64,000 nt of DNA from Acetobacter malorum (GTDB lineage: Bacteria; Pseudomonadota; Alphaproteobacteria; Acetobacterales; Acetobacteraceae), in contig NZ_LHZC01000040.1 in assembly GCF_001580615.1 (NCBI RefSeq), positions 18,030 through 82,029 of the forward strand, read 5' to 3'. Within the stretch, counting starts at the first letter, position 1. Every line of letters starts with the position of its first letter. Both the position numbers and the translations under genes were made by a program. The notes under the pieces were generated by a model. That model was not told the origin of the DNA and did not search any database. It saw nothing but the letters and a program-made list of their open reading frames with translations. Shown here one piece after another: positions 36,675-44,973 of this stretch.

Positions 36675-36738
36675 AAAGCGTCTTTTCTCAGCGGTCCGGT
36701 GCTAATGTGCCGGACTGCTGATGCCTGATGGAGTTGTC

Positions 36739-36770
36739 ATAAGAGGGCGCACGTGTGTGTGCCCTCTTAT
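36739..36770. terminator. Hairpin after the second Hint gene
   Basis: ATAAGAGGGC (36739-36748) pairs perfectly with GCCCTCTTAT (36761-36770) around a GT-rich 12-nt loop. No T-run follows. A second weaker stem (CGGTCCGG/CCGGACTG) lies about 30-45 bp before it. Confidence 0.55.
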
Positions 36771-36891
36771 TGCGTTGTGGCACTGCTGTTTGATAGCCTG
36801 TCTTTGTCTTGGGAAGGCAGGCGGTGCAGGGCGCAGAGTCATGCTGGTCGTCTCTGTTTTCCTTCCCGTAGAGAGGGCAGAAGGACTAACC

Positions 36892-37101
36892 ATGCGTAAC
36901 GTGCCACCCGGCAAAAATCCCCTGAAGCTGGGCGCTTATACCATCCTGAAAATGGGCGCTTGTATTGGCGTCCTCTTTTTTGCTGCCCTGCAGCTTCTGT
37001 ACGGATTGGGAGTGCCGCATCTCTCCCTGATGGCGCAGGAAATGCTGGTGGGTCTGATTGCCACCTCGGTTGTGGGCGGACGCTTCCTGTTGGCGCGGTA
37101 A
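36892..37101 (+). CDS. Small membrane protein of unknown function
   Basis: A 69-residue protein with two predicted helices (ILKMGACIGVLFFAALQLLY and EMLVGLIATSVVGGRFLL) and a basic N-terminus, so the N-terminus is probably inside. The start at ATG 36892 is preceded by AAGGA at 7-8 nt. I know no family for it. It stands between the Hint genes and the convergent ClC transporter gene, 46 bp away. A separate promoter after the hairpin at 36739-36770 is needed. Confidence 0.6.
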   Translation: MRNVPPGKNPLKLGAYTILKMGACIGVLFFAALQLLYGLGVPHLSLMAQEMLVGLIATSVVGGRFLLAR

Positions 37102-37147
37102 GCCGGTGGGTTCCGCTCAGTCGTCGTTCCGCCGTTGGCCGCGCTGC

Positions 37148-38530
37148 TTACTGTTTGCGGCCCATGGTGTCGGTTGCCGGGGCGGGTGATGAGGACGAAT
37201 TGGGGCGCGGATCTGCAGTGCGCAGGAAGCGGACTGCCAGCGCGCCATACAGGGCGTGGCTGCACAGGGCGCGGGAGACACCAAATGCCAGAAAGGCGCT
37301 GGCCAGCAGGGCAAGGGTGATCTGCTGGTTGTCACACATTTCCATGACAATGACGGTCGCGGTCAGGGGAGCCTGCGTCACAGCGGCAAAGTAGGCCACA
37401 GTGCCCAGCAGCACCACCGCACCGGGGGATGTGTGCGGCAGATACTGCGCCACCCAGCCGCCCATGCCAGCGCCAACGGACAAAGACGGGGCAAACAGGC
37501 CGCCCGGAATGCCGGAACAGTAGGACACGATGGTGGCCAGAAATTTCAGCACGAAGAAAGAGGCCGGATAATCCCCGGAGCCCATGATGATATCGCGCGC
37601 CTGCACATAGCCGGTGCCGTAGGTCATGCCGCCGGACAGCAGGCCGATAATGGCCAGAACCAGCCCGCAAAGTGCGGAAAATGAAATAGGTCGCCGGGCG
37701 ATAAACTGGCCCATGCGGCCCGGAATGCCGCGAGAGATACGAATGAGCAGGGCGGAAAAAGACCCGCCACTCAGCCCGCCCAGCACGCCACAAATCAGCA
37801 CCGCCAGCCAGCTAACACCCACCGGCACCACGGAATTGGTATGGCCGAAGTAGGTGTAGTTCCCCACCATGGCGATGGCCGTGACACCGGCAATCACCAC
37901 ACAGGTGAGCATGGTGCCGCTGGTGCGTTGCTCGTAGGAATGCGCCAGTTCTTCAATGCCGAACACAATACCCGCCAGCGGGGTGTTAAACGCGGCGGCC
38001 ACCCCGGCAGCACCGCCTGCTTTAATCAGCGCGCGCTGTTTGATGGGGTCATGCACCCCGATAAAGCGCCCGACGGTGTGCATGATGGACGCACCAACCT
38101 GCACGGTGGGGCCTTCTCGCCCGATAGACCCGCCGGAGAGCAGCCCGAGGCAGGTCAGGAAAATTTTGGCCAGCGCGATTCTCAGCGCCAGAACTCTGTC
38201 AACAATGCGGGAATCATTGAGATGCATGCAGGCAATGGCCTGTGGAATGCCGCTGCCCTGCGCGCCCCGGAACCATGTGCGCGTCAGCCAGGTGGAGAGC
38301 GCCAGGCCGCCGGGGGTGACAATCAGCATGAGCCAGGGGCTGATGGCGATGATCTGGTTGCGCAGCCCCGCCGCCTTGTCCGCCAGAAAGGCGAAGGTGA
38401 CGGCCACCACGCCCACCATGATCGCACCGGACCAGTAGATCAGCTTGCGCCGCCAGTTAACCGTGCCGGCCTTCGCCTGGTCCCGTAAATGGCGAAGCTG
38501 AGCGGACGTGACGGGCACGCTGGCAGACAT
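37148..38530 (-). CDS. ClC-family chloride channel or Cl-/H+ antiporter
   Basis: A 460-residue polytopic protein with all ClC signatures: GSGIPQ (92-97), GREGP (137-141, containing the gating Glu) and GIPGGLFAPSL (340-350). Glu193 or Glu194 in GIEELAH corresponds to the internal proton glutamate of E. coli EriC, which points to a proton-coupled exchanger rather than a pure channel. The tyrosine-type central site is less certain. Family role: anion exchange that supports acid tolerance at the inner membrane, a sensible need in an acid-producing bacterium. It has about 185 bp to the upstream CDF gene, so independent transcription is likely. A Ser/Pro-rich tail closes the protein. Confidence 0.9.
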   Translation of the reverse strand: MSASVPVTSAQLRHLRDQAKAGTVNWRRKLIYWSGAIMVGVVAVTFAFLADKAAGLRNQIIAISPWLMLIVTPGGLALSTWLTRTWFRGAQGSGIPQAIACMHLNDSRIVDRVLALRIALAKIFLTCLGLLSGGSIGREGPTVQVGASIMHTVGRFIGVHDPIKQRALIKAGGAAGVAAAFNTPLAGIVFGIEELAHSYEQRTSGTMLTCVVIAGVTAIAMVGNYTYFGHTNSVVPVGVSWLAVLICGVLGGLSGGSFSALLIRISRGIPGRMGQFIARRPISFSALCGLVLAIIGLLSGGMTYGTGYVQARDIIMGSGDYPASFFVLKFLATIVSYCSGIPGGLFAPSLSVGAGMGGWVAQYLPHTSPGAVVLLGTVAYFAAVTQAPLTATVIVMEMCDNQQITLALLASAFLAFGVSRALCSHALYGALAVRFLRTADPRPNSSSSPAPATDTMGRKQ

Positions 38531-38715
38531 GGATAATCCTGATTGGCTGAGAAGACGTAAGGCCTTCTAACACGTCTTTACAACGAGGAAAGTGTTGTCT
38601 GGTTTTATACGCGCTCTGTATTAATAAAATGCATGTCAGCCCCGAGTAATATGCGCAAAGCGGGACGCTGAACGCCCATGCGGCGGCCAAAACCTATCGT
38701 AAAACTGAAAACGCG

Positions 38716-39660
38716 TTACACAGATTTTCCCGGCGCGGCGGACTCGGTTGCCGGGCGGGGCCAGAACACAATGCCTTCATGCTTGGCCATGTTGTCCGGC
38801 TCCACATGGATGTGCACCAGTGTGTCACCCATTTTGGTGCGCAGGCCGGCTTCAATCCGGTCACAGATTTCGTGCGCTTCCTCCACCGTCATGCTGCCGG
38901 GCACGACCAGATGGAATTCCAGAAAAGTAATCGCGCCGACAATGCGGGTGCGGATGTCATGCGCCTCAATCGCGCCACGTCCGTTGGTGGCGATAATATC
39001 GCGGATATCATCCAGTGTTTCCGGGGCCGGGGCCTCGTCCATCAGGCCCGCGATGGACTCCCGCATCATCTCCCAGCCTACGCGCAAGACGTTGAGGGCA
39101 ATCAGCCCGGCCAGCACGGCATCCAGCCAGATCCAGCCCGTCAGCGGAATAAGCAGCAAGCCGACGACAAGCCCCACCCCGGTCCAGACATCGGACAGCA
39201 CATGCTGCCCACCAGCCTGCAGGGCCGGGGAGCGGCGGCTGCGCCCGACCTGTACAAGTGTCAGCCCCCACACCAGATTGACTGCTGTGGCTGCTGCGTT
39301 GAGCAGAATACCCACGTAAGGCGCGCTGGTGGGGTGGGGGTGCAGGAAGCCTTCCACGGCCTCGCGCCCGATGACAAAAGCCGTCACCAGCACCAGCGTG
39401 CCTTCCGCCACGGCGGAGAGATATTCCGCCTTGTAATGCCCGTAGGTGTGGTTGTGGTCTGCCGGGCGTTCTGCAACGCTCAGCGCCCACAGCCCACCTA
39501 AGGCTGAGACAACATTGATGATGGTCTCCACCGCATCGGAATACAGCGCCACGCTGCCACTGGTGGCGTAGGCGGCATATTTCAGCCCCAGTGCAACCAG
39601 ACTGACAGCCAGACTCCACAGAGCAATGCTCTTGTTACTTTCGGGGAGGGGAAGTCGCAT
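38716..39660 (-). CDS. Cation diffusion facilitator (FieF-type) metal exporter
   Basis: A 314-residue CDF protein with six membrane helices. The metal-site motifs are YSDAVET in helix 2 (Asp-based) and HVLSDVW in helix 5 (H-x-x-x-D), the mixed D-D/H-D pattern typical of Zn2+/Fe2+ exporters of the FieF branch. The C-terminal cytosolic domain (about 205-300) has the ferredoxin-like fold with HIHVEPD. It is the second gene of a pair: the His-rich CDF ends 9 nt before it, and they share one transcript. Two CDFs in tandem imply distinct metals or a mixed exporter set. Confidence 0.88.
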   Translation of the reverse strand: MRLPLPESNKSIALWSLAVSLVALGLKYAAYATSGSVALYSDAVETIINVVSALGGLWALSVAERPADHNHTYGHYKAEYLSAVAEGTLVLVTAFVIGREAVEGFLHPHPTSAPYVGILLNAAATAVNLVWGLTLVQVGRSRRSPALQAGGQHVLSDVWTGVGLVVGLLLIPLTGWIWLDAVLAGLIALNVLRVGWEMMRESIAGLMDEAPAPETLDDIRDIIATNGRGAIEAHDIRTRIVGAITFLEFHLVVPGSMTVEEAHEICDRIEAGLRTKMGDTLVHIHVEPDNMAKHEGIVFWPRPATESAAPGKSV

Positions 39661-39669
39661 GGGGTAAGA

Positions 39670-40863
39670 TCAGACCGTGTGCGGGTCGGTCAGGTGGCAG
39701 GCGGGGTGATAGTCCGCACTTTCAATCTGCACTGTGGGGTGCACAATGCCAAAACGGGTGCGCAGGGCTTCCACCGTGTTTTGCAGCAACACCGTTTCCG
39801 TCTGCCCGGCAGGCTGGGTGGTGGCGCGGACCAGATGCACCGTAAGGGCGGTTTCCGTCGTGCTCATGGGCCAGATGTGCAGGTCATGCAGGCCCTCAAC
39901 GCCGGGCTGGGTGCGCAGAAAGGTCTCCACACTGTCCCGGTCCACGGAGCGGGGCACGCCATCGAGCGCCATATCCAGTGAATCCCGCAGCAGGGACCAT
40001 GTGGCCAGCACAACGATAATGGAAATGGCAATACTGATGGCAGGGTCGATCCATGTCAGGCCGGTGAGCAGCACCAGACCGCCCGCAATCACCACGGCCA
40101 GCGAGGTCACGGCATCAGACACCATATGCAGGAAGGCCCCGCGAATATTGATGTCGTTCTTCTGGCCGGAGGCAAAGAGCAGGGCAGTGCCGCCATTCAC
40201 CAGAATGCCGATACCCGCCACAATCATCATGGTCTTGCCGGCTACCGGGGCTGGCTGGAACAGCCGCTCGATGGACTCCCAGACGACGCCGCCCGTCACC
40301 AGCATGAGGATGACGGCATTGGCCAGTGCCGCGATAATGGAAGAACGCCGTAACCCGTAGGTAAAGCGCGCGGAGGGGGATTTAGCGGAGAGATGTTGCG
40401 CCAGCCATGCCGCTGCCAGTGCCAGCACGTCAGACAGGTTGTGCCCCGCATCCGCCAGCAGGGAGAGCGAGTTGGACAGGATGCCCCACAGGGCTTCCGC
40501 GCCCAGATAGACCGTGTTTAGCACAATCCCGATGGCAAACGCCTTCCCGAACGAGGCCGGGGTATGAACATGCGCGTGCCCGAACCCGTGGTGATGATGG
40601 TCGTGCCCGTCATGACTGTGGTCATGGGAGTGGTCGTCATGCGCATGGTCTGCGGGGGCGTGATTATCGTGCGTATGGTGGGCTGTGCCGTGATCGGCAT
40701 GGTCGTGGCCGCAGGAAGAGGGGGCCGCACTCTGTTCCGGGTTTACCGCAGCGCTATCGCCAGCTTCACCGTGCGCGGCATCCTGCGCATGCGTGTGGTC
40801 ATGCGTCGTGCAGGCGGAATGGTCCGTGTGCGGGTCTGATGAGGCGGACGGCGGCTGAGACAT
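39670..40863 (-). CDS. Cation diffusion facilitator (CzcD/ZitB-type) with His-rich N-terminus
   Basis: A 397-residue protein. The first 100 residues are unusually rich in His and Asp (DHSHDHSHDGHDHHHH) and probably buffer Zn2+ in the cytosol. The CDF core has HNLSD in helix 2 and HMVSD in helix 5, the H-x-x-x-D/H-x-x-x-D pair of zinc-specific exporters. The C-terminal domain includes LHDLHIWPMS. Role: Zn2+ (perhaps Co2+ or Cd2+) efflux by proton exchange. It is the first gene of the two-CDF operon. Upstream, in the 103-bp gap before a divergent FAD dehydrogenase gene, is a perfect 14-bp palindrome. Confidence 0.9.
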   Translation of the reverse strand: MSQPPSASSDPHTDHSACTTHDHTHAQDAAHGEAGDSAAVNPEQSAAPSSCGHDHADHGTAHHTHDNHAPADHAHDDHSHDHSHDGHDHHHHGFGHAHVHTPASFGKAFAIGIVLNTVYLGAEALWGILSNSLSLLADAGHNLSDVLALAAAWLAQHLSAKSPSARFTYGLRRSSIIAALANAVILMLVTGGVVWESIERLFQPAPVAGKTMMIVAGIGILVNGGTALLFASGQKNDINIRGAFLHMVSDAVTSLAVVIAGGLVLLTGLTWIDPAISIAISIIVVLATWSLLRDSLDMALDGVPRSVDRDSVETFLRTQPGVEGLHDLHIWPMSTTETALTVHLVRATTQPAGQTETVLLQNTVEALRTRFGIVHPTVQIESADYHPACHLTDPHTV

Positions 40864-40941
40864 GTCGTGTCCTTGCAGGTTAGCGGAGGCGTGCCCGTTG
40901 CGTCAGAACGCTGTCCGGCATAGGGAAGCCCCTTAACTGTC

Positions 40942-40955
40942 TATCACATGTGATA
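40942..40955. promoter_or_regulatory. Perfect 14-bp palindrome between CDF and FAD-dehydrogenase genes
   Basis: TATCACATGTGATA is a perfect palindrome in the 103-bp gap between two divergent starts, 12 bp before the plus-strand ATG. Half-sites ATCACA/TGTGAT resemble those of the CRP/FNR superfamily but in reverse orientation and spacing, so the regulator is unclear. Confidence 0.5.
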
Positions 40956-40966
40956 AAGGTCGCGCC

Positions 40967-42625
40967 ATGCTCAGACTGACCGAACTGCGGCTTCCGCTGG
41001 ACCATCCCCCCGAAGCGCTGGAAGACGCCATCCGTGCGCGGCTTGCCATTGCGCCGGATGCGCTGGAGCGTTTTACCGTGTTCCGCCGTGGGCATGATGC
41101 ACGGCGGCGCAGCGCGATCATGCTGGTCTACACGGTGGATTGCGCCGTGAAGGATGAGGCCGCCGTGCTGGCGCGCTACCGGGCCGAACACCCCAAAGAC
41201 CCGCATGTGAATATCGCACCCGAGATGGCCTGGCGTCCGCCGGTGACGGATGGCGCGGCACTGGCCAGCAAGCCGGGCTATCTGCGCCCCATCGTGATTG
41301 GGGCAGGCCCGTGCGGCTTTATGGCCGCTCTCACGCTGGCGCAGATGGGCCTGCGTCCGTTGATTCTGGAACGCGGCAAGGTGGTGCGGGAACGCACGGT
41401 GGATACGTTCGCCCTGTGGCGGAAGGGTGTGCTGACGCCGGAGAGCAACGTGCAGTTTGGCGAGGGCGGGGCCGGGACGTTCTCGGACGGCAAGCTCTAT
41501 AGTCAGGTGCGCGACCCGCGCTTTCTGGGCCGCCGGGTGCTGGAAGAGTTTGTGAAAGCCGGTGCGCCGGAAGAAATCCTGTATCTGGCACACCCGCATA
41601 TCGGCACGTTCCGGCTGGTGTCCATGGTGGAGCATATCCGCGCGGAAATTGAGGCGGCGGGCGGTGAATATCGCTTTGGCACCCGTGTTGACGGACTGGT
41701 GCAGGACGAAGGCACGGGCCGCATTAAAGGCGTGCGCACGGCAGACGGTGAGGTGATTGCCGCGGACCATGTGGTGATGGCCGTGGGCCACAGTGCGCGT
41801 GACACCTTTACCATGTTGCAGCAGGCGGGCGTGCAGATGCAGGCCAAGCCGTTTTCCATTGGCGTGCGGATTGAACACCCGCAATCCGTGATTGATACGG
41901 CGCAGTTTGGCACCAGCGCGGGCAACCCGCTGCTGGGCGCTGCGGAATACCGGCTGGTGCATCACGCCAGCAACGGGCGCGGGGTGTATTCCTTCTGCAT
42001 GTGTCCGGGTGGCACCGTGGTCGCTGCGACGTCCGAAGAAGGGCAGGTGGTCACCAACGGCATGAGCCAGTATTCCCGCGCTGAGCGGAATGCCAATTCC
42101 GGCATGGTGGTGGATCTGCGCCCCGGTGAGGATTATCCGGATGACCCGCTGGCGGGCATGGCCTTCCAGCGGCACTGGGAACGCAAGGCGTTTGAAGCCG
42201 GTGGCCGGTCTTACAAAGCTCCGGCCCAGCGCGTGGGGGATTTTCTGGCGGGTCGCCCGTCCACCACACTCGGCGCGGTGGTGCCATCCTATAAGCCGGG
42301 CGTGACGCCTGCGGATCTGTCCACTTGTTTGCCGGACTTTGCCGTCGCCGCCCTACGGGAAGCCCTGCCGTTGTTTGACCGCAAGCTGAAAGGCTTTGCG
42401 ATGGAAGACGCGGTGATGACAGGTGTTGAAACCCGCACCTCTTCCCCGCTGCGCATCCCGCGTGGGGAGGATGGTCAGTCTCTCAGCACTCCCGGCCTGT
42501 ATCCGGCGGGTGAGGGGGCTGGTTATGCTGGCGGTATTCTCTCAGCCGGAATTGATGGCATCCGTATCGCGGAAGCGGTGGCGATGGCTATTGCCGGAAA
42601 AACTGTAGACGGGCTGGGGCTTTAA
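40967..42625 (+). CDS. FAD-dependent dehydrogenase, COG2509 type
   Basis: A 552-residue flavoprotein. After an N-terminal alpha/beta region (1-105), the FAD motif IVIGAGPCGFMAALTLAQMG begins at about residue 109, followed by LILERGK and NVQFGEGGAGTFSDGKL, and it closes with LYPAGEGAGYAGGILSAGID near the C-terminus. These features define the COG2509 uncharacterised FAD-dependent dehydrogenases. The substrate is unknown. A related proposal in the literature links the family to geranylgeranyl-type reductases, but I cannot tell here. It starts 12 bp after the 14-bp palindrome, so it may share control with the CDF operon. Confidence 0.88.
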   Translation: MLRLTELRLPLDHPPEALEDAIRARLAIAPDALERFTVFRRGHDARRRSAIMLVYTVDCAVKDEAAVLARYRAEHPKDPHVNIAPEMAWRPPVTDGAALASKPGYLRPIVIGAGPCGFMAALTLAQMGLRPLILERGKVVRERTVDTFALWRKGVLTPESNVQFGEGGAGTFSDGKLYSQVRDPRFLGRRVLEEFVKAGAPEEILYLAHPHIGTFRLVSMVEHIRAEIEAAGGEYRFGTRVDGLVQDEGTGRIKGVRTADGEVIAADHVVMAVGHSARDTFTMLQQAGVQMQAKPFSIGVRIEHPQSVIDTAQFGTSAGNPLLGAAEYRLVHHASNGRGVYSFCMCPGGTVVAATSEEGQVVTNGMSQYSRAERNANSGMVVDLRPGEDYPDDPLAGMAFQRHWERKAFEAGGRSYKAPAQRVGDFLAGRPSTTLGAVVPSYKPGVTPADLSTCLPDFAVAALREALPLFDRKLKGFAMEDAVMTGVETRTSSPLRIPRGEDGQSLSTPGLYPAGEGAGYAGGILSAGIDGIRIAEAVAMAIAGKTVDGLGL

Positions 42626-42640
42626 CGGCAGGTGAGGTTC

Positions 42641-42665
42641 AGGGGCGCGGCTTTTTAGCGCCCCT
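42641..42665 (+). terminator. Hairpin after the FAD dehydrogenase gene
   Basis: AGGGGCGC (42641-42648) pairs with GCGCCCCT (42658-42665) around a 9-nt loop. T-rich sequence lies in the loop rather than after the stem, so termination efficiency is uncertain. Confidence 0.55.
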
Positions 42666-42713
42666 AAATCCGCAGTGCAGGGCTGGCCTGCCATATTATT
42701 GCCAAATCGTATG

Positions 42714-42731
42714 TTGCAAATAATTCGCATC
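42714..42731. promoter_or_regulatory. Possible Fur-like box before the iron receptor operon
   Basis: TTGCAAATAATTCGCATC lies 41 bp upstream of the receptor start. TGC-AAATAATTC-GCA gives imperfect dyad symmetry, and the AT-rich centre recalls Fur sites. The downstream genes are iron-uptake genes, which is why iron control is proposed. Confidence 0.45.
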
Positions 42732-42771
42732 TTCATGTAAGCGGCTCCTACTTTGTGGGAGAAAGAACGCC

Positions 42772-44973
42772 GTGTCTCGTACTGCCTGTCTTTTCGTCGT
42801 GTTGGGGGTGACCTGCGCCAGCCAGCCTCTTCTGGCCGCTGAGCCTGAGAAAAAGGATGCGGCAGGAAAGCCGTCTTCCGTTAAAACAGCCTCGCAAAAA
42901 GCTGCGGCCCAGTCGGCTGCTCATGCGGCGGCTGTCGAGGCCATTAGTGTGCAGGGGCGGCGGCTTTCCACGTCCGCCTCCTCCGCCACCAAAAGCGATA
43001 CGCCGCTGATTGAAACGGCTCAGTCCGTCTCCGTCATCACCCGTAATGAGATGAACGTGCGCGGCGTGCTGAGTCTCAATCAGGCGGTGCGTTATACGGC
43101 AGGCGTCACGCCGGATCTGCGTGGCGGGATTGGCACGCGGTATGACCAGTTCCTTCTCCGTGGCTTTAGTGTTCCCACGTTCCTTGACGGCCTGAAGATG
43201 CAGGACAGCCCGACGGGCTATGCGGTGGGCCAGACCGATACGTTCCGGCTTGACCGCGTTGAAATGCTGAAAGGCCCGGCGTCCGCGCTTTACGGCCAGT
43301 CCAGCCCCGGTGGCCTTGCAGCTCTTTCCAGCAAACTGCCGACCGCACAAAGGTCTTATGGGGATGTCACCACGACGGGCGGCATGTTTGACCTGTACCG
43401 TGTGGATGCGGATGTGGGGGGATACGCGACCGATAATGGCTCGGTGCGCTACCGCCTGTATGGCACGGTGAATGGCCAGCACACGCAGTTGTCCAAAACA
43501 GGCAGCCGGCGTTTTTCAATCAGCCCGTCTTTCAGCTTTGGGGGTGATGGCCCGACCACGCTGACAATTCTGGGCAATTACCAGTATGATCCGGAAAGCG
43601 GGACGTATGGCGGTGTGCCGCTGGAAGGCTCCCTCAGACGGGCCTCCTTCGGCTACCTGCCGCGTAACTTCTATGATGGAGACGTGGGGGTTGAGAAATT
43701 CAACCGGAAACACGGCTCTTTTACCTATATCTTCTCGCATCGCTTCAATAACGACTGGAGCTTCAATTCCCGCGGGCGTTACGACGATATCAAGGTTGAC
43801 CAGAGAAGCACCTATGATGCGGGCTATTACAGCAGCCCGGATACGGTGCCGCGTTATGCCTACGGCACCAACGAGCACGTGCACAATCTGGCGTTTGACA
43901 GCCAGTTTAAAGGACACGTGAACACCGGCCCCCTGCGGCATACACTGATGTTTGGCTACGATTACATGTGGCAGCAGGCAGGAGAACTCTACAGCGAGGG
44001 AAGTGCCCCGGACCTGAACGTGCTGCACCCCAACTACCACATGACATTTCCCGACATGACTGCGGCGGCCCGGTATAAAGCGGACTCCCACCAGATTGGT
44101 GCCTACGGGCAGGACGAAATCCACTGGGGTGGACTGGTGCTGAACGGCAGCCTGCGGAATGACTGGTATCGCTCCCATCAGATCGAGCGTTTTAGCGGGT
44201 CCGATACGCGGCAGCGCTCCAGCCAGATTACATGGCGTGCGTCTGGCCTGTATCATTTTGACTTCGGGCTTGCGCCTTACATCAGCTATTCGACCTCCTT
44301 CCAGCCGCAGTCCGGGCTTGTTTCTGACAATGGCGGCAAGACAATGCGGCAAGCTGATCCCTCAATCGGGAAACAGCTTGAAGGTGGCTTGAAGTATCTG
44401 ATTCCGGGAACGCCGGTTCTGCTGACTGCCGCAGGTTTCCATATTGAGCAAACCAATGTTCTCGTCTCTGTCGGCAGCCTGCCTTACAGTGTGCAGAGCG
44501 GTAAGGTGCATTCTGATGGATTTGAGTTTGAGGCCCATGCGGATGTTTACAAAGGGCTGATGGTCACAGCAGCAGTCAGTGTTCAGAAAGTGCGTGACGA
44601 TTCCACCGGTAAACCGCTGATCCAGTCCGGAAAAGGCAATGCCTCACTGTTTGCCTTCTACACCATGCCCTCCGGCCCCATGAAAGGCTTCGGGTTTGGC
44701 GGCGGTATGCGCTACACTGCCAAAGCCTATGGCGGCGAGGGCGATACTGGCAGCGTGTGGGTGCCGAACTATGCGCTGTTTGATGGCTCCATCCGGTATG
44801 ATCTGTCCAACCTCTCCCCCGCGCTACATGGGTGGACGGCTTCGGCCAGTGTCCGTAACCTGTTTGACAAGCACTTCGTTTCCAACTGTATGGCGTATGC
44901 GTCCTACGGTCAGGCCTTCTGCTATTACGGGGAACGACGCAACGCACAGGGTAGTATAGGCTTTTCCTGGTGA
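42772..44973 (+). CDS. TonB-dependent siderophore receptor (FhuA/FhuE-like)
   Basis: A 733-residue receptor starting at GTG 42772 with GGGAGA upstream. A signal peptide (about 1-22) is followed by an Ala-rich linker, then the plug: VISVQGRRLST-like start, IETAQSVSVITRNEM, LNQAVRYTAGVTPDLRGGIG, FLLRGFSVPTFLDGL and MLKGPASALYGQSSPGGLAA, the last being the classical siderophore-receptor motif. The barrel ends in VRNLFDKHFVSNC, with a cysteine pair typical of FhuA-class receptors, and a terminal aromatic Trp. It probably imports hydroxamate-type ferric siderophores. The next gene begins within its stop codon (GTGA overlap), so it heads an iron-uptake operon. Confidence 0.9.
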   Translation: MSRTACLFVVLGVTCASQPLLAAEPEKKDAAGKPSSVKTASQKAAAQSAAHAAAVEAISVQGRRLSTSASSATKSDTPLIETAQSVSVITRNEMNVRGVLSLNQAVRYTAGVTPDLRGGIGTRYDQFLLRGFSVPTFLDGLKMQDSPTGYAVGQTDTFRLDRVEMLKGPASALYGQSSPGGLAALSSKLPTAQRSYGDVTTTGGMFDLYRVDADVGGYATDNGSVRYRLYGTVNGQHTQLSKTGSRRFSISPSFSFGGDGPTTLTILGNYQYDPESGTYGGVPLEGSLRRASFGYLPRNFYDGDVGVEKFNRKHGSFTYIFSHRFNNDWSFNSRGRYDDIKVDQRSTYDAGYYSSPDTVPRYAYGTNEHVHNLAFDSQFKGHVNTGPLRHTLMFGYDYMWQQAGELYSEGSAPDLNVLHPNYHMTFPDMTAAARYKADSHQIGAYGQDEIHWGGLVLNGSLRNDWYRSHQIERFSGSDTRQRSSQITWRASGLYHFDFGLAPYISYSTSFQPQSGLVSDNGGKTMRQADPSIGKQLEGGLKYLIPGTPVLLTAAGFHIEQTNVLVSVGSLPYSVQSGKVHSDGFEFEAHADVYKGLMVTAAVSVQKVRDDSTGKPLIQSGKGNASLFAFYTMPSGPMKGFGFGGGMRYTAKAYGGEGDTGSVWVPNYALFDGSIRYDLSNLSPALHGWTASASVRNLFDKHFVSNCMAYASYGQAFCYYGERRNAQGSIGFSW

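Noticed and set aside
39670..40863. CRISPR or tandem DNA repeat at the CDF 5' end
   Set aside because: The repetitive sequence near 40560-40700 is simply codons for a His/Asp-rich protein segment.
40880..42175. 431-residue minus-strand open frame
   Set aside because: Antisense to the FAD dehydrogenase, whose FAD motifs fix the true strand.
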